A stretch of DNA of 64,000 nt. It comes from SSF14 sp037045585. Lineage in GTDB: Bacteria; Actinomycetota; Acidimicrobiia; Acidimicrobiales; Microtrichaceae. Under the pieces are notes generated by a model. That model was given only the letters and a program-made list of their open reading frames with translations, did no database searches and was not told the origin of the DNA. The stretch is taken from NCBI GenBank assembly GCA_037045585.1, contig JBAOIR010000072.1:1-64000 (forward strand). The letters are read 5' to 3'. Positions 8,758 through 17,737 of the stretch are shown here, one piece after another (the first letter of the stretch is position 1; each line of letters opens with the position of its first letter). Made by a program: the position numbers and the translations under genes.

Positions 8758-10035
8758 TGCGACCGGTTTCCCCTGCTGAGTTGCATACGTTTGAATCCGA
8801 TTGCGCCCGCCAGTGTCATCGCCATGGGCAACAGCAGCGCGTACCGCCCCGTCCGGGTGCGCGCGCGTCAGCAGCGAATACACCAGCACGCCTGCCGGCG
8901 GCGCGATCAGTCCGCGCATGCCGGTCAGCGTCACGTTCACGCCCATATATTGCTGCACCTTGCCCAGCGATGCGAAATCGTTGTGGCCGAGGTTCCAGCC
9001 CAGGTTGGCGCCGGCCGTGGCGATGCCGAACAGCATCGCCGCCAGCCACAGCAGCGGCGTGAAGCCGGTGAACACGGCCATGACCACCACGGCCATCGCG
9101 GCGATCAGCACCCAGCACTGCCGCGCACGGAATTCCACCACATGGCCGGCATCGAACATGCGCGCCCACATCGGCGTGAACAGCGGCACGCACAGCAGCG
9201 GCACGATGGTCAGCAGCACCACCTGCGTGGCCGCGGGCAGGTGCAGTTCGTCGGAATACATCACCACCAGCTGCGCGGCGATCATCAGGTTGCCCGCCCC
9301 ATACAGGGCCAGCGCGGTCATGAAGCGCCGGTAGGCCGGATCCTCGCGCAGGATGCGCCGCATGACGGCGAAGCTGAACAGCGTGTCGCTGGCGCCCTCG
9401 GCATGCTCGGCCTGGCGCAGCCGAAACGCCTGGCGCACGCGCATCCGTCGGTAGGACCAGGCGGCCGCAAGACCCGCGATGCCCGCCAGCGCATACAGCC
9501 AGCGCGTCAGCAGCGGCTGGGTCTGCAGCACCACGCCGGCAAAGGCGGCCGCCAGCGCCATGCCAAGCGCGGTGACGGTGACGATGCCGCCGGTGATGCG
9601 GGCCAGCATCTGGCGCGGGTAGTTCGCGCTCCACACGGCCGTGCGCGCCGTGAGCACGCCGGCCCAGACCACCCGCGCCGCGATCACCGACACCACGGTG
9701 AAGGCCAGGCCCGCGCTGGCACGGGGCCACAGGCCAATGGCCCCGACCAGCACGCCGAACAGCGCCAGCAGCAGCGCCAGCATGCGGATGCGCTCGCGGC
9801 CGTGGGCAAGGTTGGCCCAGACGAAGCTGGTCATGTTGGACAGCGCCGGGGCGCCGCTGACGAAGGCCGCCGCAAGGTTCACCACATCGCGCGAGGCAAG
9901 GCCGGCGAAGCCCTGCTTCACCAGCACGGCTGCCGTGGCGCCCTCGACCATGCCCAGCGTGAAGCCCGACAGGGCCCAGGGCAGCAGTTCGCGCCGGTAC
10001 AGCGCCTGCACCACGGCGCCGGGCTGGGCCTTCAT
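8754..10035 (-). CDS. MFS transporter, one frameshift near its C-terminus
   Basis: About 427 residues with roughly 12 hydrophobic segments, such as ALFGVLVGAIGLWP and LLTIVPLLCVPLFTPMWARMF: a major facilitator of unknown substrate. As given, the frame runs on antisense-like past residue 395. One base near 8850 (the GGACGGGGCGG run) restores a final TM helix, LLLPMAMTLAGAIGFKRM, ending at TGA 8754-8756. That corrected stop overlaps the ilvD ATG as ATGA, which strongly supports the correction. The ATG at 10035 likewise overlaps the pepA stop. The gene therefore sits in a translationally coupled pepA-MFS-ilvD unit, although no metabolic link to branched-chain synthesis can be read from the sequence. 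Confidence 0.75.
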
Positions 10036-11525
10036 CCGAATTTCTGGCGCAGCCAGGCGGTCACCGCGCGCACGCCCTGCGCCTCGGCGCCGGCGGGGCG
10101 GCCGGGCCGGTCCCGGGGATTCCAGCCGTACACGTCCAGGTGCAGCCAGCGCGCAGGGTCGGCCACGAAGCGGCGCAGGAACAGCGCCGCGGTGATCGAG
10201 CCGGCAAGCCCGCTGGGCGGCGCGTTGTTCAGGTCGGCGATGCGGCTCGACAGTTCATCCTCGTAGCCATTCCACAGCGGCATCGGCCACAGCGGATCGG
10301 CCACCGCGGCGGCCTGCTGCACGAGCGAGGCCACAAGCTGGGGATCGCCGCCAAACACCGGCGGCAACTCCGGTCCCAGCGCGATGCGCGCGGCGCCGGT
10401 GAGCGTGGCGAAATCGATCAGCAGGTCTGAAGGTTCCTCGCCGGCGGCGTGCAAGGCATCGGCCAGCACCAGGCGCCCTTCGGCATCGGTGTTGCCGATC
10501 TCGACGGTGAGGCCCTTGCGCGAGCGCCAGACATCGCCGGGCCGGAACGCGGCGCCGTCGACGCTGTTCTCCACCGCCGGAATCAGCACGCGCAGCTCCA
10601 CCGGCAGCCGCGAGCATGGCGCAGTGCGCGCGCCACGCCCAGCGCGCAGGCCGCGCCGCCCATGTCTTTCTTCATCAGCAGCATGCCGGCGGCCGGCTTG
10701 ATGTCGAGGCCGCCGGTGTCGAAGCACACGCCCTTGCCCACCAGCGTCACGCGTCGGCGCACCGGGCTGGCGGAAGCGCAGGTCGATCAGGCGCGGCGCG
10801 CGGCGGCGAACCCTGCCCCACGGCGGCCACCAGCGGGATAGCCGCGTCGTCAGCGCCGCACCCGTGGTGACCTGCGAGCTCGCCGCCGCCCTGTTCCGCC
10901 ACGGCGCGCGCGGCAGCTTCCAGTTCGGCCGGGCCCATGTCGTTGGCCGGCGTGTTGATCAGGTCGCGCGCGAGCCAGGTGCCCGCCATGCAGCGGCGGC
11001 CAGTGTGCTTACCGGTACACTGCGGGGCGGGCGCAGGCGCGGCACGTTGCCACCCGCCTGGCCACTGGCTCAGCCGTCCGACTGGCCATCCGCCCGACCC
11101 TTGCCGATAGCGGTTGAAGCGGTACGATCCCAACGTCCAGCCCGTGGCGAACAGTTCGTCGCGCGCATCACCGAATTCAGCGTCCAGCGCATAGTCGCCC
11201 GCGGGCAGGCGGTCACCGAGACCCAGCCCCCAGCCACAGCAAGCTGCGGGGGATCGGACAGTGCACCATTGCCCGTGCCGACCAGCACCGTGCGCGATCC
11301 CGACTCGGATCCCGTACGGACGCGGCTGCCCCGCAGCGCCAGCCACTTTCCGTGCATCGGCCTTGAAGCCGCTGCGCGGCAACCAGTCCTGCAATGCAGC
11401 GGATTGCGTCGATACCCACTGCGGCAGTACTCGCGCTCGGTCAGCCGCAGCACATGTGCTCGGCTGGTCGACGACATCGACGACGGTGAGCTGGCAGGCA
11501 CGGTGGATGCAGGCACTGGGTTCAC
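10032..11525 (-). pseudogene. Leucyl aminopeptidase family (M17), broken by several indels
   Basis: Two-metal cytosolic exopeptidase of the M17 family. Across frames the protein reads GTG 11525, LQDWLPRSGF, LPAGDYALDAEFGDARDELF, LGSYRFNRYRQG, ARDLINTPANDMGPAELE, GVCFDTGGLDIKPAAGM, MKKDMGGAACA, LIPAVENSV, then the M17 signature NTDAEGRLVLADAL and LDVYGWNPRDRPGRPAGAEAQGV to TGA 10032. It resembles the xanthomonad M17 subgroup in length, about 490 residues. At least four frameshifts are needed (near 11410, 11060, 10750 and 10620). Active-site and metal residues are all encoded, so sequencing error is more likely than a dead gene. It is the first gene of the leftward unit and diverges from ilvC. 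Confidence 0.75.
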
Positions 11526-11582
11526 GCGCGAAATTCTAAGACATCCACATGCCTGACGCGTCAGTCATTGGAAAAATCGGGC

Positions 11583-11588
11583 TATACT
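11583..11588 (+). promoter_or_regulatory. Candidate -10 box of ilvC
   Basis: TATACT lies 50 bases before the ilvC ATG, in a GC-TATACT-GCGC context like that before etfB. No clear -35 box at the right distance. A GGAG ribosome site precedes ATG 11638. Confidence 0.35.
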
Positions 11589-11637
11589 GCGCTGCTCGGC
11601 CACAGTGGCCCTTCGTTCGCTCATACGGAGTTTCGCG

Positions 11638-12172
11638 ATGCGTCTATACGGTCCCAAAGATGTCGACAAAACCGCCCTGCGCCGCGCGCGCATTGCCATC
11701 CTGGGCTATGGCAGCCAGGGTCGCGCCCATGCGCTGAACCTGAAGGACAGCGGTTTCGACGTGGTGGTGGGTGTGCGCAAGGGTGACAGCTTGAACCAGG
11801 CGAAGAAGGACGGCCTCACCGTTCTGCAGCCGGTCGATGCCGTGAAGGGCGCCAAGCTCATCGCCATCCTGGTGCCCGACACCACGCAGAAGGCGCTGTA
11901 CGCCGAGATCAAGGATTCGATCCCGAAGGGCGCGACGCTGCTGTTCGCGCACGGCTTCAACATCCACTTCAAGCAGATCAAGCCGCGCAAGGATCTGAAC
12001 GTGGTGCTGATCGCGCCGAAGGGGCCAGGTGGTCTCGTTCGTCGTCAGTACCAGCAGGGTCGTGGCGTTCCCGCGCTCATCGCCGTGGCGCAGGGCCCGC
12101 AGAAGACCGCCTTCAACATCGCGCTGGCCTATGCCCATGGCATCGGCAGCACCCGCGGCGGCGTGCTCGTCA
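11638..12172 (+). CDS. ilvC: Ketol-acid reductoisomerase, N-terminal domain only (cut by chimeric join)
   Basis: About 178 residues form the complete NADPH-binding Rossmann domain of KARI, the second enzyme of branched-chain amino acid synthesis: LGYGSQGRAHALNLKDSG, LVPDTTQKALYAEI, FAHGFNIHFKQIKP, APKGPGGLVRRQY, GRGVPALIAVAQ, and ALAYAHGIGSTRGGVL. After VLVTT the expected catalytic knotted domain (E-E-TETDLFGEQ and onward) is absent. The frame continues without a stop into an unrelated actinobacterial arabinosyltransferase, ending at 14631. The KARI catalytic Mg2+ ligands are therefore missing. Start ATG 11638 has a GGAG site upstream. As a native gene it would be about 330 residues. Confidence 0.88.
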
Positions 12173-12185
12173 CCACTGGTGAGGG
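12160..12185 (+). other. Probable assembly junction between two genomes
   Basis: KARI character ends, and DUF3367 arabinosyltransferase character begins, within this stretch, around GTGCTCGTCACCAC. Both partners are truncated here. Gene content to the left is gammaproteobacterial and to the right actinobacterial. The exact base cannot be fixed without the parent sequences. Confidence 0.8.
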
Positions 12186-14631
12186 GATCGTCACGGCGGC
12201 GGAGGCCAACCGCCTCGACCCCGGACGCCTCGTCGTCTATTCGGGGACGGTCAGCAACGACGAGTCGACGTTCGACGGTCTCATGGCGACCCACCCCGAG
12301 ATCGTCATCACCGACACCAACCGCAAGGCGGGGCGCCGCTGGGGTACCACGAAGGACAACGACGGCTACACCGAGATGGCCGACGAGACAGCGCCCGCCG
12401 ATCCGTCCGACAACCGGCTCGACCTCTTCGACGACCGGGGCACCGACGTGCAGACCGTCGCCGAACAGGAGGGCGCCGTCCGGGCGACCGCCTCGGGATA
12501 TGGCAACCCGCTGTCCTTCACCCCCGGCGACCGCGCCGTCAACGCCGTCGACGCCGATCCGACGACGTCGTGGAAGGTCGGTGCATTCAGCGACGTCCGC
12601 GGCGAGTGGCTGCAGCTCGCGACCGAGAAGCCGTCCGCTCCGGGATCGTTGACGCTCACCCAGCCGTCGCTCGACGTCAACCGCTTCATCACGAAGGTGC
12701 GTCTCACGTTCGACGGCAAGGATGCGCTCGACGTCGATCTCGGCGACACGTCTCGGTCGTCCGGCCAGCGCATCGACCTCGGCGACCGGACGTTCTCGAA
12801 GCTGCGGATCACCGTCGTGGCGACCGACCGTGGTGTGCTCGGTTCCTACAAGGGCGTCAGCGGCGTCGGCTTCTCGACGGCGCGTCTCGGGACGACCGAC
12901 GCGACCGTCGAGGTGATCCGCCCGCCGGTCGACCTCCTCGACGCTGCCGGCACCCGGTCGAACGACCTTCGCCTGTCCTACGTGTTCCACCGCCGTACCG
13001 CTCCGCTCGACTCCGGTGCCGTCGACGAGGAGACCGCGCTGCACCGCCGGATCGACCTGCCCGTGGCCCGGCCGTTCACGGTCGAGGGCAAGCTCCGGCT
13101 CTCGCCCGACATCGGCGACGATCAGCTCGACGCCCTGCTCGGGGTCGGCGGAGCGAAGATGACGTCCTCGAGCGGACTCCGTGGCGATGCGCGGTCACGG
13201 GCGTCGAAGACCGTCGATGGCGACACCACGACCTCGTGGCAGTCGTCGCTCAACCCGCAGGGCCCGCAGTGGGTCGAGTTCGCTGCGCCGACCTCGATCA
13301 GCGGCACCCTCGACTCGCTGACCGTGCTCGCCGACGGACGGCACTCGGTGCCGACCCGGGCCCACCTCGAGGTCGACGGGGTCGCCCAACCCACGTTCGA
13401 TCTGCCTCCGGCCGACGACGGTGACCGCGGCACGGTGCGCACGCTCGACATCGATCCGCAGTCGTTCAGCGGGTCGGTGATCCGTGTTGTGGTCGACGAG
13501 TTCCGGGCGGTCACGGCGCCCGACTGGCTCACGCACAGCCCCGTCACCCTCCCCGTGGGTATCGCCGAGCTCGGCTCCGACGCGTTGGCGACGCTCCCGA
13601 CGACGATCGAGCCCGGGCTGAGCACGTGCCGCTCGGATCTGGTCACCCTCGACGGCGCGCCGATCCCGGTGCAGATCGCGAACGCGACCCCCGACCTCGA
13701 CTCGGCGGAACGGGGAGAACTCGTCGCGTTCTCGGGTTGTCCCGGCGTCGAGGGGGGCATCAACAGCTTCGACGTCGCCAAGGGCTCGACGCGTGTCGAC
13801 ACGGCCGACGGCCGGGCGAGCGGCCTCGATGTCGACCAGCTGGTCCTCACCTCCGACCCGACCGGCGCCTCGTCGGGCCCGGCCGCGACCTCGGTCGGTC
13901 TCGACGTCACCACCACCAGTCCCGTCAGCTACACCGTGACACCGACGAAGACGGCGACCGAGCCCTATTGGCTGGTCCTCGGCCAGTCGAACAACGCCGG
14001 ATGGCACCTCACCGTCGGAGATCAGGACCTCGGCGAGCCCACCCTCGTCAACGGCTACGCCAACGGGTGGCGCATCGACCCGGCGAAGGTCGGTGCCCAG
14101 CCCACGTTCCACCTCGACTGGACCCCACAACGGCCCGTCTGGATCGCGCTCCTCCTCTCCGGACTGGGCTTCCTCATCTGCCTGGTGCTGGCGTTCCGCC
14201 CCGCGAAGGCGCAGATCCGCGGCGCCGGCGCCCCCATGCACCCCGACGGGCTCGGCCTGCTCGACACGTTCGGGCGCCCCGTTGCGTGGAGGCAGACCGC
14301 TGTGGCCTGCGGCGTCGCCGCCGTCGGCTGTGGTGTGTTCGTCGGCCCGGTCTGGGCGATTCCCGGTGTCGTCGCGATGCTCGTCGGCCTCCGGACCGAC
14401 CTCGGCTGGCGTGCCGTCCGGTTCGCCGCCCTGGGCGCGCTCGGTCTCGCTGCGGCATACGTGGTCGCCAAGCAGTGGCGCAACGACTACCCACTCGACT
14501 TCGACTGGCCCCAGCACTTCGAGGCCGTCCACTCGCTCGGCATGTTCGCCTACGCCCTGTTGGGCGTGGAGTGCACGATCGAGGTCCTCCGCGCCGGCTG
14601 GCGCCGCTCTGCTGACCTCGAGCTGGACTGA
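12173..14631 (+). CDS. AftD-like alpha-(1->3)-arabinofuranosyltransferase, C-terminal half
   Basis: About 820 residues of a DUF3367-type arabinofuranosyltransferase, which in mycobacteria and relatives branches cell-wall arabinan at the outer face of the membrane. Seen: TDTNRKAGRRWGTTKDNDGYTE, typical of this family. Two discoidin (F5/8 type C) carbohydrate-binding modules follow (AVDADPTTSWKVG... and TVDGDTTTSWQSS...), then a domain with EPYWLVLGQSNNAGWHL, and a C-terminal group of TM helices (WIALLLSGLGFLICLVLAF onward). The N-terminal GT-C multi-helix catalytic domain is missing because the frame joins ilvC at about 12,170. The true gene should start several hundred codons upstream in its own genome. 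A strong inverted repeat follows the stop. Confidence 0.85.
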
Positions 14632-14637
14632 TCGACG

Positions 14638-14683
14638 AACCTCGGGCTGACCCACTCACATGGCGACGCCTGAGCCCGAGGTT
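14638..14683 (+). terminator. Inverted repeat after the arabinosyltransferase gene
   Basis: AACCTCGGGCT at 14638-14648 pairs perfectly with AGCCCGAGGTT at 14673-14683, an 11-bp stem with a 24-base loop, 7 bases after the stop codon. There is no T-run. It could act as a terminator or mark the edge of the repeat array that begins 15 bases later. Confidence 0.5.
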
Positions 14684-14697
14684 GGGATCAGCGTCGC

Positions 14698-14726
14698 CCA
14701 GGCCACGGTGTCTGAATGTCATATGA
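14698..14726 (+). repeat. 29-bp array repeat, copy A
   Basis: First copy: CCAGGCCACGGTG then TCTGAATGTCATATGA, 67 bases after the arabinosyltransferase stop. Confidence 0.75.
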
Positions 14727-14748
14727 CCTACTTGGGCCAGGTGTTTGC

Positions 14749-15030
14749 TCATCGGCGGGGCTGAGGCTCGCCACGCGCCGACGTTGTCGAGCGATAGTGC
14801 CGTCGCAAGGAGGCGAGCAGTCCGAGATCGATCAGGATCAGGGTTCCGGCGACAACGCCCTCGACAGGCCGCTCGTCAACTCGACCGGCGAACCACGTGA
14901 CTGCACCTGTGAGCAGAATGCCGAGCACAAACGCGAGGAATCTCGACAGAAGCGGTCCTCCGACGACGGCCGCACAGACAGCTCCCCCTGCGAGGGGAGT
15001 AGCCGCGATGACAATCAGCAAGAGACCCAT
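14749..15030 (-). CDS. Small two-TM membrane protein, unknown
   Basis: 93 residues starting at ATG 15030 (MGLLLIVIAATPLAGGAV), with hydrophobic segments near residues 2-20, 24-42 and 55-70, a short polar link GRVDERPVEG, and a basic tail RRHYRSTTSARGEPQPRR. An open frame extends further upstream but those residues look like non-coding DNA. It lies on the minus strand inside the first array unit, its stop 22 bases from repeat A, so it faces against most other array genes. No family recognised. Confidence 0.5.
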   Translation of the reverse strand: MGLLLIVIAATPLAGGAVCAAVVGGPLLSRFLAFVLGILLTGAVTWFAGRVDERPVEGVVAGTLILIDLGLLASLRRHYRSTTSARGEPQPRR

Positions 15031-15226
15031 CGAGCGACCTTGGCGGGCTGACCCTCTCGGTGTCAACGTCAGCGCAGCGGCTACTTCAGGCGGTCGTTGA
15101 GTCGTCCGTCGACTAGACGAGTAGTTCCAGGGATTCGCGCGCTCCGCGCGATCATCCACCAGCTGAGTGGCGAAGGTGTCCACGATCAGAGGGCCTAACA
15201 AACCCTGATCCCGGAGGACGCAGCGC

Positions 15227-16140
15227 ATGAACTCTGACCTGGACACCCTCACGACCCGACTCTACGTCACCATCGATGATCTCCTCATCGACCACCCACA
15301 GTGGGCACCAGAACGACCGGCCGTCGGGATCGTCCCCAGACTCAGCGATGCCGAACTCCTCACCCTCGCCGTCATCCAAGCCCTGCTCGGCTACACGTCC
15401 GAAGCCCGGTTCATCCGCCACGCCCGCACGCGCACCTCCGCCCCTGGTTCCCGTATCTGCCCGAACGACCCGGCTACAACAAACGCCTCCGCCACTCCGG
15501 CGAACTGTTCCAACACGTCATCGCACACCTCGCCCGCCAGTGCCCGTCGTGGAATGACGACCTGTGGCTCGTCGACTCGACACCCGTCGAATGCGGCCGT
15601 TCCCGCGAAACGGTGAAACGTTCCGACCTCGCCGGGTGGGCCAGCTACGGATACTCCGCGTCGCACTCCCGCTGGTTCTGGGGCCTGCGACTGCACCTCA
15701 TCTGCACACCCTCGGGCTTGCCCGTCGCGTACACGCTCGCCGGCGCGAAGGCCGACGAACGCGACACCGCGCTCGACATGATCGCCTTCGGCGACCTGGA
15801 CACCGCCGGATGCACACTGATCGCCGACAAGGGCTACCGGCGCGCCAGCTTCGAACATCAACTCAACCAGGCTGGCATCACGCTGATCCGACCGAACCTC
15901 AAGTCCGAGAAGCAGCGGCCCGGGGGCCGCTACCTCAAGGCGTTCCGCCAGACCATCGAGTCGGTCAACGAAACCCTGAAAGGCCAACTCGACCTCGAGC
16001 GCCACGGGAGGTCGAAGAGAAGCCCGGCGTGTGCGCCCGCGTGTTGCAACGACTCCTCGCGCTCACCGCCAGCGATCTGGCACAACGAAACCACCGGGCG
16101 TGACGGACCCGCCCGATCACTCACCGCCTACGACCACTGA
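15227..16140 (+). pseudogene. IS982-family transposase, frameshifted
   Basis: About 304 codons of a DDE transposase of the type common in Streptomyces (IS982 family). The N-terminus MNSDLDTLTTRLYVTIDDLL from ATG 15227 (GGAGG upstream) reaches FIRHARA near 15,430. It continues one frame over with HLRPWFPYLPERPGYNKRL, the first catalytic Asp in LVDSTPVECGRSRE, the second in IADKGYRRASF, and Glu in ESVNETLKGQLDLERHG. A further shift near 16,010 (VCARVLQRLLALTA) and back near 16,070 (IWHNETTGRDG) leads to the canonical SLTAYDH end at 16140. At least three indels are needed. Full catalytic residues with frameshifts mean either a decaying IS or sequence error. Clear terminal inverted repeats could not be found. 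Confidence 0.8.
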
Positions 16141-16159
16141 ACCCCTTGGAACCAATCAT

Positions 16160-16188
16160 CTAGGCGGCGGTGTCGGAACCACGTATGA
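16160..16188 (+). repeat. 29-bp array repeat, copy B
   Basis: Divergent copy 20 bases after the transposase end: CTAGGCGGCGGTGTCGG then AACCACGTATGA. The GGAACCACG variant is shared with copy E2. Confidence 0.6.
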
Positions 16189-16221
16189 GGCCGGGGGTTG
16201 ACTCGGCGTAGGCTCACTCAG

Positions 16222-16485
16222 ATGAGTGGGCAAGGCTCCGTCGGTCCCTGCGCTCTGTGCGGGCGAATCGTCGAGGCGAACGGTGCGTTCGTGAACGTCG
16301 GGCCGACGAATTGGAACGACCCCGAAGCGCCCAAGGCCAGGCGATGGGTAGCTCCCCACACCGAAATCCATGGTTGGACGCCGTTCGTCGTTACGCATCC
16401 GGAGTGTTTCGCTCGCGAGGAAGGTGCAGAGGCGTTGGAAGCTCTGATCGCCGCTGCGCTCCCGCAGACGGAGCCTCCTGCGTAG
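16222..16485 (+). CDS. Small possible zinc-binding protein, unknown
   Basis: 87 residues: PCALCGRIVEANGAFVNVG near the start and VTHPECFAREEGAEALEALI near the end. The CxxC pair and the later H-x-x-C suggest one Zn(II) site, with a Trp-rich middle (NWNDPEAP, HGWTPFV). ATG 16222 is preferred over an upstream in-frame start because it follows repeat B closely and the family-like sequence begins there. The stop lies 10 bases before repeat C. Resembles many short actinobacterial orphan proteins; no family named. Confidence 0.6.
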   Translation: MSGQGSVGPCALCGRIVEANGAFVNVGPTNWNDPEAPKARRWVAPHTEIHGWTPFVVTHPECFAREEGAEALEALIAAALPQTEPPA

Positions 16486-16495
16486 GGATAGCCCG

Positions 16496-16524
16496 CCACG
16501 CCACGGTGTCGGAATGTCATCCGA
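16496..16524 (+). repeat. 29-bp array repeat, copy C
   Basis: CCACGCCACGGTG then TCGGAATGTCATCCGA, 10 bases after a stop codon. The end TCGGA-ATGTCA-TCCGA can fold as a 5-bp hairpin. Confidence 0.75.
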
Positions 16525-16606
16525 ACCGACGCCGAGTCGATGGCGGCATTCTCGATCGCTCAGATGGAGTCCGACTGCACTTCAGCGATCGAGAGTCCGC
16601 CGCCGC

Positions 16607-16635
16607 CCAGGCGACGGTTCCGGAATGACGCCTGA
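16607..16635 (+). repeat. 29-bp array repeat, copy C2
   Basis: CCAGGCGACGGTTCC then GGAATGACGCCTGA. Closes the 140-bp unit and opens the unit with the next two genes. Confidence 0.7.
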
Positions 16636-16776
16636 GCGAAGCTGGAGGTTAGGTGGCAGTTCGTCGTGAGATACTTGTCCAGGTGACTCGACCAAGGGCG
16701 TGGCGTCGATCGATCAACAAGACCAAGGCCCGCAAGGACACCCGAGGGGCGTACCACGGGTGGCCGAGGTAGTCGC

Positions 16777-17091
16777 GTGTCAACGGTTCGGGTCGTCAAT
16801 AGGTTCGTCCGTCAGAGGACGTGGCCAGAGCATCACGATTGGATCACCGTCGCTGTCTACCTGGATGGCCGAATCGTCGCGAACCTCACCCGCTACGAAC
16901 GGCGAAAGCCCTTCGTTCTCGACGTTTCACCCGGCCACCACTCATTCGAAGTCCGGGCCGGACCGAAGGTTCTCCTGACGACAGAAGCTCGAGTCGCCGC
17001 CGGTCGCACTGTCGACCTTGAGGTCTACGAGCCCAGGTGGAAGCCGTTTCGCGGATTCGGACCAGCAGCGCTCGCGGTCACGACTCGATGA
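16777..17091 (+). CDS. Small beta-rich protein, PEGA-like, unknown
   Basis: 104 residues from GTG 16777 with GAGG about 9 bases upstream. The middle part, VAVYLDGRIVANLTRYERR then FVLDVSPGHHSFEVRAG, resembles PEGA-type surface beta domains (short strand, D-G, then a P-G-x-H turn). There is no signal peptide or TM segment, so if it is PEGA-like it stays inside the cell. The stop overlaps the ATG of the next gene (ATGA), so the two share one array unit and are probably co-translated. Confidence 0.6.
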   Translation: MSTVRVVNRFVRQRTWPEHHDWITVAVYLDGRIVANLTRYERRKPFVLDVSPGHHSFEVRAGPKVLLTTEARVAAGRTVDLEVYEPRWKPFRGFGPAALAVTTR

Positions 17092-17343
17092 GCGATGCCA
17101 CGAACCCGGCGATCGGCACGGGGGGGGCTCGACGAGGCCGGTGCTATCGCCATCGTCGACGTGAGAGCGACCCTCCCCGGAATAGTCGGTCGGAGTGTGG
17201 TTGATCATCATCACATGCTGACGCTGCACATGGACCGCGACACCGTCGAGAGCCTGGCGGCAGCTCTCAGGGCGGCACCGCCGACGACGATCGGTGCCTC
17301 GATGCTCAAAGAGTTCGATGAAGGGCTGGCTTCCGCCGACTGA
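17088..17343 (+). CDS. Small orphan protein, frameshift at a run of eight Gs
   Basis: Begins MSDATNPAIGT at ATG 17088, overlapping the previous stop, then runs into a G8 tract at about 17,119-17,126. In the next frame it continues LDEAGAIAIVDVRATLPGIVGR, DHHHMLTLHMDRDTVESLAAAL and ends KEFDEGLASAD at 17343. With one base corrected the product is about 84 residues. Its last half looks like a short alpha/beta unit. No family recognised. The stop is 8 bases before repeat D. Confidence 0.5.
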
Positions 17344-17351
17344 GGTGTCCG

Positions 17352-17380
17352 CCAGGCAACGGTGACGGAATGTCGTATGG
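17352..17380 (+). repeat. 29-bp array repeat, copy D
   Basis: CCAGGCAACGGTGAC then GGAATGTCGTATGG, 8 bases after a stop codon. Confidence 0.7.
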
Positions 17381-17415
17381 GACTGCTGGGAGCATTCGAG
17401 GGATGGGGACTTCCT

Positions 17416-17649
17416 GTGAACAGATCCTCCCTGCGGCAGGAGTTCTCTCTCATCCACGATCTCGTCTGGATGGTCGTAGCGCCGAGCGCAACGGTGATGT
17501 TCATCCTCCAGATTGTCGACGTCGTAAAACACACCGAGTGGTGGCGCTTCCTCGGCCTGCCCTTGTCGCTCGCGCTCTGGTTCTGGGTTGTGGGCGGAGC
17601 TTGGAGACGAATTTCCTGGCAGAGGAGCACGTCGCGAGGCGGTCTGTGA
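17416..17649 (+). CDS. Small two-TM membrane protein, unknown
   Basis: 77 residues from GTG 17416, with GGGGA about 8 bases upstream; an in-frame ATG at 17377 lies inside repeat D and is less likely. Hydrophobic spans are LVWMVVAPSATVMFILQIVDVV and WWRFLGLPLSLALWFWVVGGAW, with a basic tail RRISWQRSTSRGGL. No family recognised. It is the first of two genes in the D-to-E unit. Confidence 0.5.
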   Translation: MNRSSLRQEFSLIHDLVWMVVAPSATVMFILQIVDVVKHTEWWRFLGLPLSLALWFWVVGGAWRRISWQRSTSRGGL

Positions 17650-17737
17650 GCGCAGTGACGGGCATCCGTTGTTCAAGGCATGCGGTCCACCCACTCGACC
17701 AGGCGGCGTTGATCACGTGTGCGCGAGGATCCGAACT

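Larger units (their letters stand above)
16496..16635 (+). repeat. 140-bp repeat-hairpin-repeat unit, first copy
   Basis: Repeat C, an 82-base spacer, and repeat C2. Nearly identical to 18393-18532, with the same total length of 140. The spacer contains TCTCGATCGCT at 16552-16562 and its perfect complement AGCGATCGAGA about 23 bases later, flanked by GGCGG and CCGCC which can extend the stem. No gene fits inside. Confidence 0.7.

Noticed and set aside
11638..14631. A natural IlvC-arabinosyltransferase fusion protein
   Set aside because: Both halves lack essential domains and the flanking genomes differ; an assembly chimera is simpler.
15181..15215. Hairpin ATCAGAGGG/CCCTGAT before the transposase as the left IS end
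   Set aside because: No matching inverted copy or target duplication found downstream of 16,140, so the IS ends stay undefined.
16641..16650. GTTAGGT near 16,645 as a classical attC core site
   Set aside because: It matches GTTRRRY but occurs once, is not in the conserved repeat, and has no matching RYYYAAC partner.
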